Translations under genes and position numbers: made by a program | Assembly: GCA_037892935.1 (NCBI GenBank) | Contig: JAYXKI010000001.1 | Span: forward strand, 744,001-808,000 | From: Phlebopus portentosus | Taxonomy: Eukaryota; Basidiomycota; Agaricomycetes; Boletales; Boletinellaceae | Direction: 5' to 3' | Length of the DNA stretch: 64,000 bases | The notes under the pieces: generated by a model | Told to the model about the DNA's origin: nothing | Seen by the model: only the letters and a program-made list of their open reading frames with translations | Databases searched by the model: none | In this document: positions 1-9,821 of the stretch, one piece after another | Layout of the letters: each line of letters starts with the position of its first letter | How positions within the stretch are numbered: the stretch's first letter is position 1

Positions 1-353
1 TCCTTGAGAGCCCTCGGGCTGCATCACCGATTTACAGCGTAGACGGGATCTTGCCTGCACATTCGATACTCGAGAACGACAGCAGGTTCTCCGCCGAATA
101 TGTATGTAATGGATATAGAAACGGATGTCCGAGAACTTCGCATATCACACTGCAAGAAACTGAGGCTTCAATATCAATGAATAAGCATTTCATATCTCGA
201 AGTTAGGTCCACGACTTCCTCTGGGAATAGTTGGTAAGGCCATGGAATGTACTGATTGAAGCTTACGCTTTGGACTTGACAAATTAGAGTTTCATATGAG
301 TATACTCACACAAAGACAAATCCATCACACCTAATATGCACACGAAAAGAATG
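1..353. other. intergenic, 3' side of IST1
   Basis: Downstream flank of the IST1 gene. I see no coding frame, repeat or RNA gene in it. The edge of the window cuts whatever lies to the left. Confidence 0.4.
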
Positions 354-1583
354 CTAGCGCTTCTTTAACGCTTCAAATCGCTTTGCAAGCAACGCAAATT
401 CATCCTCGTATACCTTGGGTTTTGCTGGGGCCGGTGTCGAGTCTGAAGCTTTTGTCCCAGGCTTTGACTTATCCGACTCTTCCGTTGGTGGGATGGCAGG
501 AAGATTAGGTACTTTCTCCTCTGCCGCGATCTTAGCTCCAATAGCGACAGGTATCTCCTGTGAAGAATCCTCAGCAGTTTCCTGCGAACCGTCAATCAGT
601 AAGAACCACAGCAAATTTCAATTACCAGAAGGTTACTATACCTTAGATCCGCCTCCTCCGCCGGACTCATCATTACCCTCGCCTTTTGGTTCGGGGGACC
701 AATCTACGCCATAACCCTTAGCAATTTCTCTCAGGTACGCGTCTACAAGGTCATCTGGTGGCGCGAGGAAAGTAAGCTTCTTCATGACCTAGATTAAATG
801 AAAGATTGAGAACGATAAGGATTACATGTTAAGAACAACTCACTCGCTCGCTCACACAGCCATCTTTGTTCTCCATCACACCGACGGAAAAGTCTCGCCC
901 ATACTTATGCATTAGCATGTCCCGCAGTACATGTAGCTCTACAAAATCAAATCAGTTTAGGTACGTTGAACTAGATACAGGTGACGAAGGTAGTATGTTC
1001 AGCAATTCCACCGTTTAAGACGAACCTTTCAATTCTGTTCTAGGGGCGGCATAGATAATGCTACAGACACCTTCATTTACTCCCGCATCGGGCTCGCGTG
1101 TACTAATAAAATCTGATTCCAATGCATACCAGGCAAGAAGTTGCATAACACTCACTTTTGCTCGAGAAGACCGAAGCGTGCGATAAGTAGCTCACAATAC
1201 AGCTCAAGTAGCTCGAGAAGCTCGATGTAGATATCTTCGTTGATGACTAGCCACTCGAGCGGATTTCAGTCAAAGATAGCATCCGTATGACTGTCACGAT
1301 CATTCCACTCACTACTCTCGACCTTTACCCGAGCTTTCTCAATCTTCCGATGCTCTAGCAGTGTCGCGATGTCTCTGCGTGACGTCTTCGCTTGCGCCTC
1401 TTTCTTCTCCTGCAGCAAACGCAATCGCTGCACGCAGATCCTTAGAGTCGATACGTCAATCGATACACATTACACTGTATGTCCAAGCATACCGCAGTTG
1501 TACCTTGCAACACTGTCAATCCGAAGAGATATTCAATTCAGCGCAGCACTTACCTTTGTCTTCGCAGAGTTCCACGGTGGCAT
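354..1583 (-). CDS. IST1: IST1-like ESCRT-III regulator
   Basis: IST1 family protein that binds ESCRT-III (Did2/CHMP1) and Vps4 at endosomes and tunes multivesicular-body sorting. Eight exons join in phase to 267 codons: 1554-1583, 1493-1503, 1316-1440, 1156-1246, 1026-1102, 844-938, 642-788 and 354-581. The N-terminus begins MPPWNSAKTKVQLR. It is followed by the family's helical core, with RLRLLQEKKEAQAK, the EHRKIEKARVKVE helix, ELLELLELYCELLIARFGLL, and LHVLRDMLMHKYGRDF. The last exon is a Pro/Glu-rich linker ending in a helical DEFALLAKRFEALKKR, which resembles the C-terminal MIT-interacting (MIM) element of IST1 proteins; that role is inferred. The second exon is only 11 nt. The start is the only ATG that precedes the conserved KVQL helix. 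Confidence 0.93.
1493..1503 (-). other. 11-nt microexon of IST1
   Basis: GTACAACTGCG lies between a 50-nt intron (1504-1553) and a 52-nt intron (1441-1492), both with GT-AG ends. It supplies VQL plus two bases of the next Arg and keeps the frame between MPPWNSAKTK and the main helix. Omitting it would shift the frame (11 is not a multiple of 3). Confidence 0.8.
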
Positions 1584-2689
1584 GATTTCTTGTTAAGTAC
1601 GATGGTGCTACTGTAAAGGTGAAGGGCCTGGGCCTGTTTCCTGAATGAGCCTGGGCGGATCTGCACTATTTCCTATTTTGGTTGCCATAAAAATCTTACG
1701 CATCAAAGTCCTCGAGACAGAAGAGCAACGTGATTGTATATTAATCCAAAGGAATTTCTTTCCAGTAAAAAGCAAGCTTACTGAGACAAAACCAGTCAGT
1801 TGTACGCGTTACCCTATTTTTAGCAGAAGGAAACTAAATAGTAAACGTCTCGTCCATGCATCGACTGTAGCTCTTTCCGACTTTTTAGACTGCTTTTAGT
1901 AACAAGTTCAACCTCAAGAAGACGATTTAATGGCAAACGAGATTCGTGGAGGTCACCAACAACAAAGGCACAACAGAATGGGAAGTATTTCCTCTACGAC
2001 AGTGTCGAAATATCTAAGCAGACAAGCAGTAAGACAACTTGAGGAACGTTTGGAGGAGTTCACCTTGGCAGTTCAGATAGCCCTTTGAAGAGAATGCGAG
2101 ACCTTGTCTCATTCATATGGCAATTCTGCCCGAAAGCTGGCCTGTATTGCTGTGCGGGAATCCCAGTATCACTCTGGGACTCTAGAGTCTCAGTATTCAA
2201 TCGACTTCACAATGTCGTCGCAATACAAGCTATCTTAAGCAAGCTGGACTCGAGAGATGCGGACTGCGCATACGAGCATTAAATGATGAACAACCGGTTG
2301 ACTATAGGCTACGCATTCGGCAGAGCAACGCGGGACATTAGCACCTCCAGCTTCGGCTTCTCCGAGTCCGGACGCGGATATTACACAGCGCATTTGCATA
2401 AAGCGGAAATTGTCGCAGTTTGACGTGCAGCGCTAAGAAAGGTGCAAAATTACAAAAAAAAAAAAGACGACCATGGACATTTGCGTTGTTTCAAGCAGAG
2501 ACCTTTCAAGCAGAGATCTAGACTCTGTGTACGTCACGTGCCTGAGCCAAGGGCGCCGCTCACCATCACACTGTGAGGCCGTCAAGTGGATAAATACGAC
2601 CATCAGCACTCAGGATACCGCAGTCTATTCATGCAACTCGCCTCGCGGACGATATCCATTTGGTAGCTCCCGTTTTGTCGTCGAATGCG
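1584..2689. other. divergent intergenic region IST1 / Lam gene
   Basis: About 1.1 kb between two divergent start codons, serving as promoter for both genes. It contains a 12-A run at 2454-2465 and a 15-bp imperfect tandem duplication at 2489-2518. Short open frames here lack recognisable motifs. Confidence 0.45.
2489..2518. repeat. 15-bp tandem duplication
   Basis: Two copies of TTTCAAGCAGAGA(C/T)C sit head to tail about 170 bp upstream of the Lam-type gene start. They could be a duplicated promoter element or chance. Confidence 0.5.
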
Positions 2690-5591
2690 ATGGCACCCAA
2701 CTTCCTCTCAAAGTTTGTCAAGGCAAATGACGGCCATCCGCGTTCTCGTACGATCTCTGACGTTGGTGAAATTCGCGGTCGACGATCAGCTTCAGGCACA
2801 TTTGAAGCCAAAGTGAACACGCCTCCGTCCGTCATTCTCACAACAGAGAACAACAACTCTCCAGTTGCACCATCGACGCCGGGTAGTCTGCATCGTCAAG
2901 ACTCGCCGCGAAGGTCACGCTCCGCGACAACTACGCCATCGACTCCACCGAAGGACCTCAACGACGTCACGAGCATCCCACAAACAATGAGTCCCGAAAG
3001 TGTTCCCTCTGGAAGCCCAGAAATGGGTCTGGGTATTGATCTCGGTCAGCTGCCCAAGCTTCCTGAACCTGTCCTTTCTCATCCACCGGGGTTGCCAAAA
3101 GAGAGCAATAGTAATATGAACGGAGTCAATCTGGCTAAACGAAAGACCTCCTCAAAGTCGCTGAAGAACCAGGAAGTCCAGAATAACGTGCCTTCCATGT
3201 CGTCAATCCCGATTAGTGTACCTTCGACGGGATCAATACAAGCGTTTCAGGAATGGCACGCTGCAGCAAAGGCCGCCGGTCTCATCGAGTCTCCAACCTC
3301 CGATACTACGCCTACTACCGCAAATTTCTCGGTCACGTCAGAAATAGATGTGCTGCCTCCGTCAACGAGCACTACTTCTCAAGCATCATTACATCCTGGC
3401 TCAAAGGATGCAGATGCTATGTCCGTCTCGTCTGCTGTTTCTTCTAACAAGAAGATGTCATGGCGGCGAGGATCAACGACGTCCAGCAAGAAGCACAAAG
3501 CTGCAGGTTTAGCAAGCGCTATCGCTGCCTCTGGTCTCGCTATGGTGAATCCTGCCGTCGCTCAGTCTTTAAATCAATTCGCACCTCAGCCTAATTCACC
3601 TCGCAATGTACCCGTGAGCCCGCCGGGAAACACGGTCGGTATCCGACGGAAACGAGGTTCCTCGAATACCAGTCATGCACGTACACGCTCCCTGACGACT
3701 GCTGGAGACAACGAGCAATACTATTCGGATTTAGATTCAGGTTCAGAGGACGGGCTCGATCTCGATGATGAGATCCCAGTGACAGGTTTTGCAGTCGCCA
3801 GTAACAAACGAAATGCGGATTTCCATGATATGTTCCCTCAGGTGCCAGAAGGAGACTATTTGATTGAAGGTATTCTAAATTGGTTTATCCTTTCTGATCA
3901 TTTTTTCTTACGACATATCTCAGATTATGGATGCGCCCTCCAGCGTGAAATACTAATTCAAGGCCGCCTGTATATTTCTGAAAACCATATCTGCTTTCAT
4001 GCCAATATATTTGGGTGGGTTACCGACGTACGCTCGCACCACATTTCCATTTTATTTGGTATCAGCTGATTTGATTATTTCATTTATAGTTAATTATTCC
4101 TGTTTATGAGATAACGGCGATAGAAAAACGAATGACTGCTCTCTTCATCCCGAATGCCATCCAAATCACGACGCGCACCGCGAAGTATACCTTCGCGTCT
4201 TTCCTTTCGCGCGACACTACCTACGATGTCATTCACAACATCTGGAGGCTAGCACGTCCAGACGCCGATTCACTTCGATCCGGCGACGCAAGCGCACGCG
4301 TATCCTTAGAAGACACGAGTCTAAGGGCAAACGGTTCATCCACCGCAGGAACCTCCCTCGTAAGCCCGATTGGAGGCAAAGCTACCATGTGTAAATGTGG
4401 CAAGGAGGGTCAACATTACGCCGAAACGGTGATGGTTGCGGTGTTTCCGGGTACTCCGGAAAAGATCTACAATCTGATGTTTGCGAGCGGTTTCATCAAG
4501 GACTTTATGAGAGAAGAGCAGAATTTAAAGGGTCCGTCATTGCTGTTGTATGCGGACTTGTCAGTCTGATTCTTCGCATTCAGATCTTCAGATTTCCGAT
4601 TGGGAACCAGACCCGGAAACGCAGCTGCTTTCACGCAAATTTTCGTACATCAAGATTTTGAACGGAGTGGTCAAGCAAACGAAATGCGAACTTTTAGACG
4701 AAACAGTTCACTGTGATCTCGACGATTATATTTCTACGGTGACGACCACTCGTACTCCGGATGTACCTAGTGGAAGTGTATTTGCTATCAAAACGCGAAC
4801 ATGTATCATGTGGGCGAATGCGGCGACTACGAGGGTCATCGTGACTACTCAAGTGGACTGGACAGGGAGGAGTTTTATAAGATGTGAGTCTTACGTATCT
4901 TCTGAAACACCATGACTAATCCGCGACAAAAGCTATGATTAACGGCTCTTCCATCGACGGTCAGAAGCGATATCATGTTGATCTCGAACGAGCTATGCGC
5001 AAATATATCGCTCTGCATAAGAACGAATTTGTTCCGGAAGGCATGGAGGAAGTCGTTGATGCGCCCATCGCCATAGAAGCACTTGGGACTTCGAAAGGCG
5101 AAGCAACAGTTCTGCCGCTGTCCGAAGAAGAGGCAAGCAAGAAGCGCGAGCATGAGCGTAACCAACGCGCCACACAATGGGCATTTGATACTATCATGGG
5201 AGCTTGGAAAGTCGCGAAACAGTCCACGCTCGATGCGCTTGACCTTGTCAGCGATGCATGGGATCAGTCCAGCAGCACGACGATCTTGTATTTCGTCATC
5301 GTCGTTCTAGTGATCAGCAATATATGGACATTGCTCATGGTTGGTCGCGGCGAAGAGGTTGGCAGGAGGAAGGAGATGATCAGGATAGAGGAGCAGAAGA
5401 AGTGGGTTATGGGTATCATCGCAGCGTTGACCGAGGAAAGACAGCTCGGGTATCCGAACGATTTGTTATCAAAACCCGTTCCGACCGGAGGCGAGGCCTT
5501 GCAAGTAGAGCTCGATGAGCTTAGCAAAGCTTTAGACAACGTCGAGGAACGCATTCACCGGCTTCGTGGGTCCTTGGAAGACCTGGATTGA
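2690..5591 (+). CDS. Lam/GRAMD1-type sterol transfer protein (GRAM-VASt-TM)
   Basis: Membrane-contact-site sterol transporter of the Lam/Ltc/Ysp family, which moves sterol from plasma membrane to ER. Five exons (2690-3869, 3924-4027, 4090-4531, 4584-4883, 4933-5591) join in phase to 894 residues. Residues 1-370 are a Ser/Pro-rich, basic, probably disordered region. A GRAM domain (about 375-480) contains DYLIEDYGCALQREILIQGR and FHANIFGWVTDLIIPVYEI. A VASt domain (about 530-705) follows, with the family pattern in VFPGTPEKIYNLMFASGFI, SYIKILNGVVKQTKC and a Gln-Lys-Arg-Tyr near its end. A single TM segment (YFVIVVLVISNIWTLLMV, about 790-812) and a short coiled coil end the protein. I chose the ATG at 2690 (MAPNFLSKF); the frame extends upstream without an ATG. 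Confidence 0.93.
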
Positions 5592-6143
5592 TTCATACAG
5601 CGCCTTGTTGTTTGCCGGGGCGATTATTTATTTCGAACTTCTTGTTGAGCGCTTTCCTCTTTCCTGTCTCCGCTTTGTATCGACCTCAACCATTGCGAAT
5701 ACCCTCCTTTGGACTGCTAGTCTGTATGAGTAGGAGGACCATATTCGGTTCCTTGATGCATCGTACGTGTAAAACTAGGGATTAGTGACAGATATAAATG
5801 GTCAATATCTTTGCAACGCATGAAACTGCCTTTATGAAAGCACTAGATGCTTGTACAGTTTTGTTTGTTCAAATTGTTGTCCGTCACGGTGTTTTCATTG
5901 CAGGTCTTGCACGTGACGGCACGACCTGCTTGGTCAGCTTGACCACTGCTAAATTACCTATTCCCGAAGGCGTCATCATCGCGAGTCCCAATACTATTAT
6001 TTAACCACGACATTTATATTTCTGAAGTCAGTACCCGTCACTAGATCGTGCACTTGCAGTTGTTTTGCGCTTCATCATTCATCGTTTCTTCCTTATAAAC
6101 CATCCGGCACGCATATAGCCAACTTCAAGCTTATTGATTCACA
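5592..6143. other. intergenic, Lam gene / thioredoxin
   Basis: The 3' flank of the Lam-type gene and the promoter of thioredoxin. A TATAAA lies at 6094-6099, close to the thioredoxin ATG. No supported gene. Confidence 0.4.
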
Positions 6144-6664
6144 ATGGGCGGTGTTACTCCGGTCGAGAAACTTGACGAGTTCAAGGAAATCGTAGGTTCC
6201 ACTTTGCTCCACCATCTCTCGATTGTCCCATTGACGGGTAACTTTCAACTTCTTTCGACGCGATCCGCGTGCATTTGAGCAGATCAAAAAGGACAAGTAC
6301 ACCGTATTCGACTTCTGGGCGGTATGGTGTGGTCCGTGCCGCATGATCTCGCCGATTTTCGAGAAGCTCGCGGAGACTTCTGGAGACGAGGTTGAGTTCT
6401 ACAAGGTAGATGTCGACTCGGCATCCGACATTGCGCAGGAAGTCGGTATAAAGGCTGTAAGTTCTCCAACACCACTGGCTATACGGTGTGATCTCACCTG
6501 AATGGTCAATAGATGCCCACCTTCATGTTGTTCAAGAACGGCGAGAAAGTCGACGACCTCCTGGGTGCGCACCCGCAGAAGTTGCAGGTAAGAGATTTTT
6601 TCCTTTAAGGGGATGAGGCTAACCTGATTTGTGGCTACAGGAACTCATCGCGAAGGCGAAGTAA
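6144..6664 (+). CDS. thioredoxin
   Basis: Small cytosolic thioredoxin, a disulfide reductase for ribonucleotide reductase, peroxiredoxins and similar proteins. Four exons (6144-6191, 6283-6456, 6513-6587, 6641-6664) join in phase to 106 residues, the usual family length. The active site WCGPC is preceded by TVFDFWAVWCGPCRMISPIF, and the cis-Pro is in the conserved KAMPTFMLFKNG. There is no targeting presequence, so it is probably cytosolic. The short last exon encodes ELIAKAK. Confidence 0.97.
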
Positions 6665-6996
6665 TATGATGATAGAGTAATTCTGACGAGAAACAGGAGT
6701 TCATGTATGATAAGAGCAAATGAGAGAATCGTTTGTGATTCGTTATAGATGTATCGAAAGCTCTGGTATTCACTCTTAATCTTCGTTAATTTCGAGTGCA
6801 CGAAAGATGTATGGAAGATATCGGAAGTATTTGCTATCTAATCCGGAATAACCACACCACAATGGAAGGGCTTTCCCGTATAAACGCTGCTCTGAGTACG
6901 ACGACCATCTGGTACATGCACGCTGGTCAACGACTTGCCACGCTCGCTAGTCATTTCAAAACAGCACGTAACTTTAACCAACAGGGAATACATCTG
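6665..6996. other. intergenic, thioredoxin / PPOX-like
   Basis: About 330 nt holding the thioredoxin 3' flank and the next promoter. No feature is supported. Confidence 0.35.
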
Positions 6997-7835
6997 ATGG
7001 CGACCGAAGGCGCTGTTCCACGTTGGCAGCGCGTTATTGATGAGGCTCTGCAGGAGGACCAGAACGCTAATGGTCAGTACCGCTAGCATCATTCCTCTTA
7101 CATTTCATGATGAAATAAATCAAATTTATTAATGGGCGTTCATCGATAGTGTATCAGTATGCTACACTTGAGAGTAACTCTGTTCTGGGGGGAACATCAC
7201 CGCGCGTCCGCACAGTAGTGCATCGGGCTTTCCTGACGCCTCGCTCTCCGGCACACCCGATATTACTCACAACCACTGACGTTCGAACGTCAAAAGCGAC
7301 GCAACTGGCCGAAAACACGCACGTCGAGCTAGCATGGTTGCTACCCAAGGCTCAAGCTCAGATACGCATCTTAGGAAATGCATATATTCACCCTTCACCG
7401 GACTTTCTTCTCAACGGCGCAGACTCTATTTCGGAGGAAGAAAAACGGACGATCGAGAATGCAGTAGCAAAACTACAAAGCGCATTTCCAGCTAAAGAAC
7501 TGGGCGGGGAGGGATTCGACTGGGAGAAGGAGCGTATCGAGCGATTTGACGCGGCGGGTGGACATATGCGCGCGTCTTGGGCGAGACCTGTACCGGGCAG
7601 TCGTCTTATTGACCCGGGCGATGCGAAGGAATCGCCAGAAACTCTTCCAAAGAGTGACGAGACTGGGGACAAGAAAGAGCTCGTCGCGACGGCACTCAAG
7701 AACTTCGCACTTGTTATAATCGACCCTCTGGAAGTGGACTACGTTGAAGTGGGCGTTATGCCGAACCGGCGTACGAGGTTCTTTAGAGAGAGTGCTGGTG
7801 AAGGAGGATGGAAAGAGGAGGCGTTGGTTCCGTAA
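6997..7835 (+). CDS. pyridoxamine 5'-phosphate oxidase-like FMN-binding protein (Alr4036 type)
   Basis: Split-barrel FMN-binding protein of the PPOX superfamily. Two exons (6997-7072 and 7150-7835) give 253 residues. The N-terminus (PRWQRVIDEALQED) and the barrel (VYQYATLESN..., PRVRTVVHRAFL, LLTTTDVRTSKATQL, HVELAWLLPKAQAQIRILG) match the Alr4036-type domain, in which an Arg-Thr-Val segment binds the FMN phosphate. The C-terminal half carries NFALVIIDPLEVDYVEVG and ends in a short basic stretch. Substrate and electron partner cannot be read from sequence. It need not be a true vitamin B6 oxidase, because the Alr4036 group lacks proven PNPO activity. Confidence 0.85.
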
Positions 7836-8085
7836 ATTATTCTGGGTATATGCGCTCCGAAAAAGTTGGGACTGGTCCATCATCATCATGTCGGAGCGAA
7901 TTGTAACTTTCCGTTCAAAAAGCCAGATTAGTCTACAGACAAAAGTGTATTGTAACAACGGTATGTACAAAATTCAAAGTAGCATCGTTCATCGCGAAAA
8001 GGAATAAATAGCATCAAAACGTAGAGTGGTAAAAGAAGTTTCACTGAGAAACAAGTAAACCGGGAAGACTGAATTTATTTCGCAA

Positions 8086-8670
8086 TTATGCTTTGAGTTT
8101 TTTCGCGTCCAACTCGTCTTCGTCATCTTCATCCTCCTCATCGTCTTCGTCACCAGAGGTTTTCCGCTTCAAACCCACGGCAGCTACGGCGGACGGAACG
8201 GCGGAAAGCGCTTCTTTTGTTTCCGATGGATCTCCTGTTGGTACACGTGCGTTGCCGTCAATAGGTTCGTCTGCGGGGTCCGTCTCTCCTGGAGGAGCAT
8301 ATCCTTCGTCCTCTTCGTCGACTTGAGCAGATTGGTTTGGATCCTGAGGGTAAGTAGGCCCAGCGTGAGACGGGTTATCCGGAATGATGAACAGGAGGAC
8401 CTACGGCGACCAGAAGAGCGGTGAGACTCTGCAGAAACGCATCTCGTAAGTACAAGATACCAGTTCAGAGGAAACAGGAAGGAACTACCTTTCCTCCCTC
8501 TTCTTCATCCTCTTCGTCGCCTTCATCATCTCCTCCTCCTCATCACCATCATCTCCCTGGTAATCAGCGTCCCCTTCATCATCCTCAACATCATAGTCGT
8601 CGCTCTCGTAATCCTCTTCCTCCTCTCCATCAGGAACGTGTTGATCAGGAACAGCAGGGGCTGCAGCCAT
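8086..8670 (-). CDS. acidic low-complexity protein, possibly a nuclear chaperone-like factor; frame break
   Basis: Unrecognised. The product is strongly acidic (runs of Glu/Asp), with a short hydrophobic segment SLTALLVA and a C-terminus containing GLKRKTSG followed by an Asp/Glu run and LDAKKLKA, which has the look of a nuclear localisation signal. Exons: 8489-8670, a 24-nt middle exon, and a last exon ending at 8086. The ATG frame of exon 1 does not join the last exon with the obvious splice sites; the exon would need 183 nt but has 182. A missing base in the GAGGAGGAG run would restore an acidic frame through to the donor. Alternatively, a shifted acceptor (AG two bases further) keeps the frame with a basic stretch. 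Acidic histone-chaperone-like function is only a guess from composition. Confidence 0.55.
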
Positions 8671-9821
8671 CGTTCCGCGCTCTGTTCTGACGAGAAGCAG
8701 TATATATCAAGAAATCAGAATTGAAAGATTTTGCAAGGAGGATTGAGGTTGTGGCGCGATGACCACTAATCAGAGGAAGAGATGTAGTTGGAGATGCGGA
8801 AGAAGAACGGGGTGGGGGGTGAAAATGGGGAGCGTGAGTACTGAATATCAATTCATGGTGTAGATTTGCAGATTTGTAGAGGAGAGGACGCGTGAATGAA
8901 TACCAGAATGGTGTGTTGTAACTGTAAGTAAGTAATCCTAACGCGTGACACGTCCCAGCCAATCGGAAGATCCCGGTTCCAGAATTGGTTGATTAGGGCT
9001 ACTTGATCTAGGTCAGTTTGTAAACCCAATACGAAGATTTGATGAATGATTAATATTGATATTGCAAGCTATCTGCTTCTTTTTTCGTCGTCAGTGAGTA
9101 AATGATTGCAGGGAGAGAACAAGAACGTCAATGTACGTACAAAAATGCGAAATACTGTAAGTCGATCTCTTCTGGACCGGCGAAGAACCATGGGGTTCGC
9201 TGGCTATTGTATTTCACCTTCACAATCATTGCAAAGAAGGGACACGACAAAAGGATTCGTATCTTTACGAAAGTTCTAATGAGGCTTAGCCCTTCTAAAT
9301 TTTCATTTTGAGAGAATGTGAAAGGCACGGCCTGATTTGGAGCCACAATGTTATATAAGAGACCTCGAATTAGCAGGAATGAGAGTTTAAACTTACCAGG
9401 ACCAAGAGAAGCCGTTCTTCCTCTCTTTTCAACCTCCTTCCTCAACCTCCACCCACTCCAGATCACCCAGTATTACCGTTCCTCACTCTGTTTCAGTGAA
9501 ACAGTACGGCCGTTCTCCGTAGAGTCGAGCCACCTTACAAGGAAGCATTTGAATATCGCGAGACGAGACTGATTCCGGCTTACCACGTTTTTCCCACTCA
9601 ACAACCGTCGGCCTCGAGGCAGCCACGCAATACACGCCGCCTACGCACGCTCGCCATAATTGCAGTTGGCAACCGCAACCCCTTACGTTCTTTACCAGTA
9701 CATCCCGTCATCCGTTCAGTTCCTCAACCCAGGTCACGGTTCGCATATCACCATCAGCCTCGGATCCTCGCTAAGTATCGGCGCTAAGCAGGCTATCGTC
9801 TGAGACTTGCCTTCCCCTTTG
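8671..9821. other. divergent intergenic region, acidic protein / PX-AGC kinase
   Basis: About 1.15 kb between divergent start codons. It contains TATATAA at 9352-9358 and a CT/CA-rich stretch (9410-9480 and 9590-9800), consistent with a long 5' leader of the kinase gene. Open frames on either strand show no motif. Confidence 0.4.

Noticed and set aside
2660..2689. Upstream extension of the Lam-type protein
   Set aside because: The extension begins with a non-ATG codon; the first ATG (2690) gives MAPNFLSKF, a plausible start.
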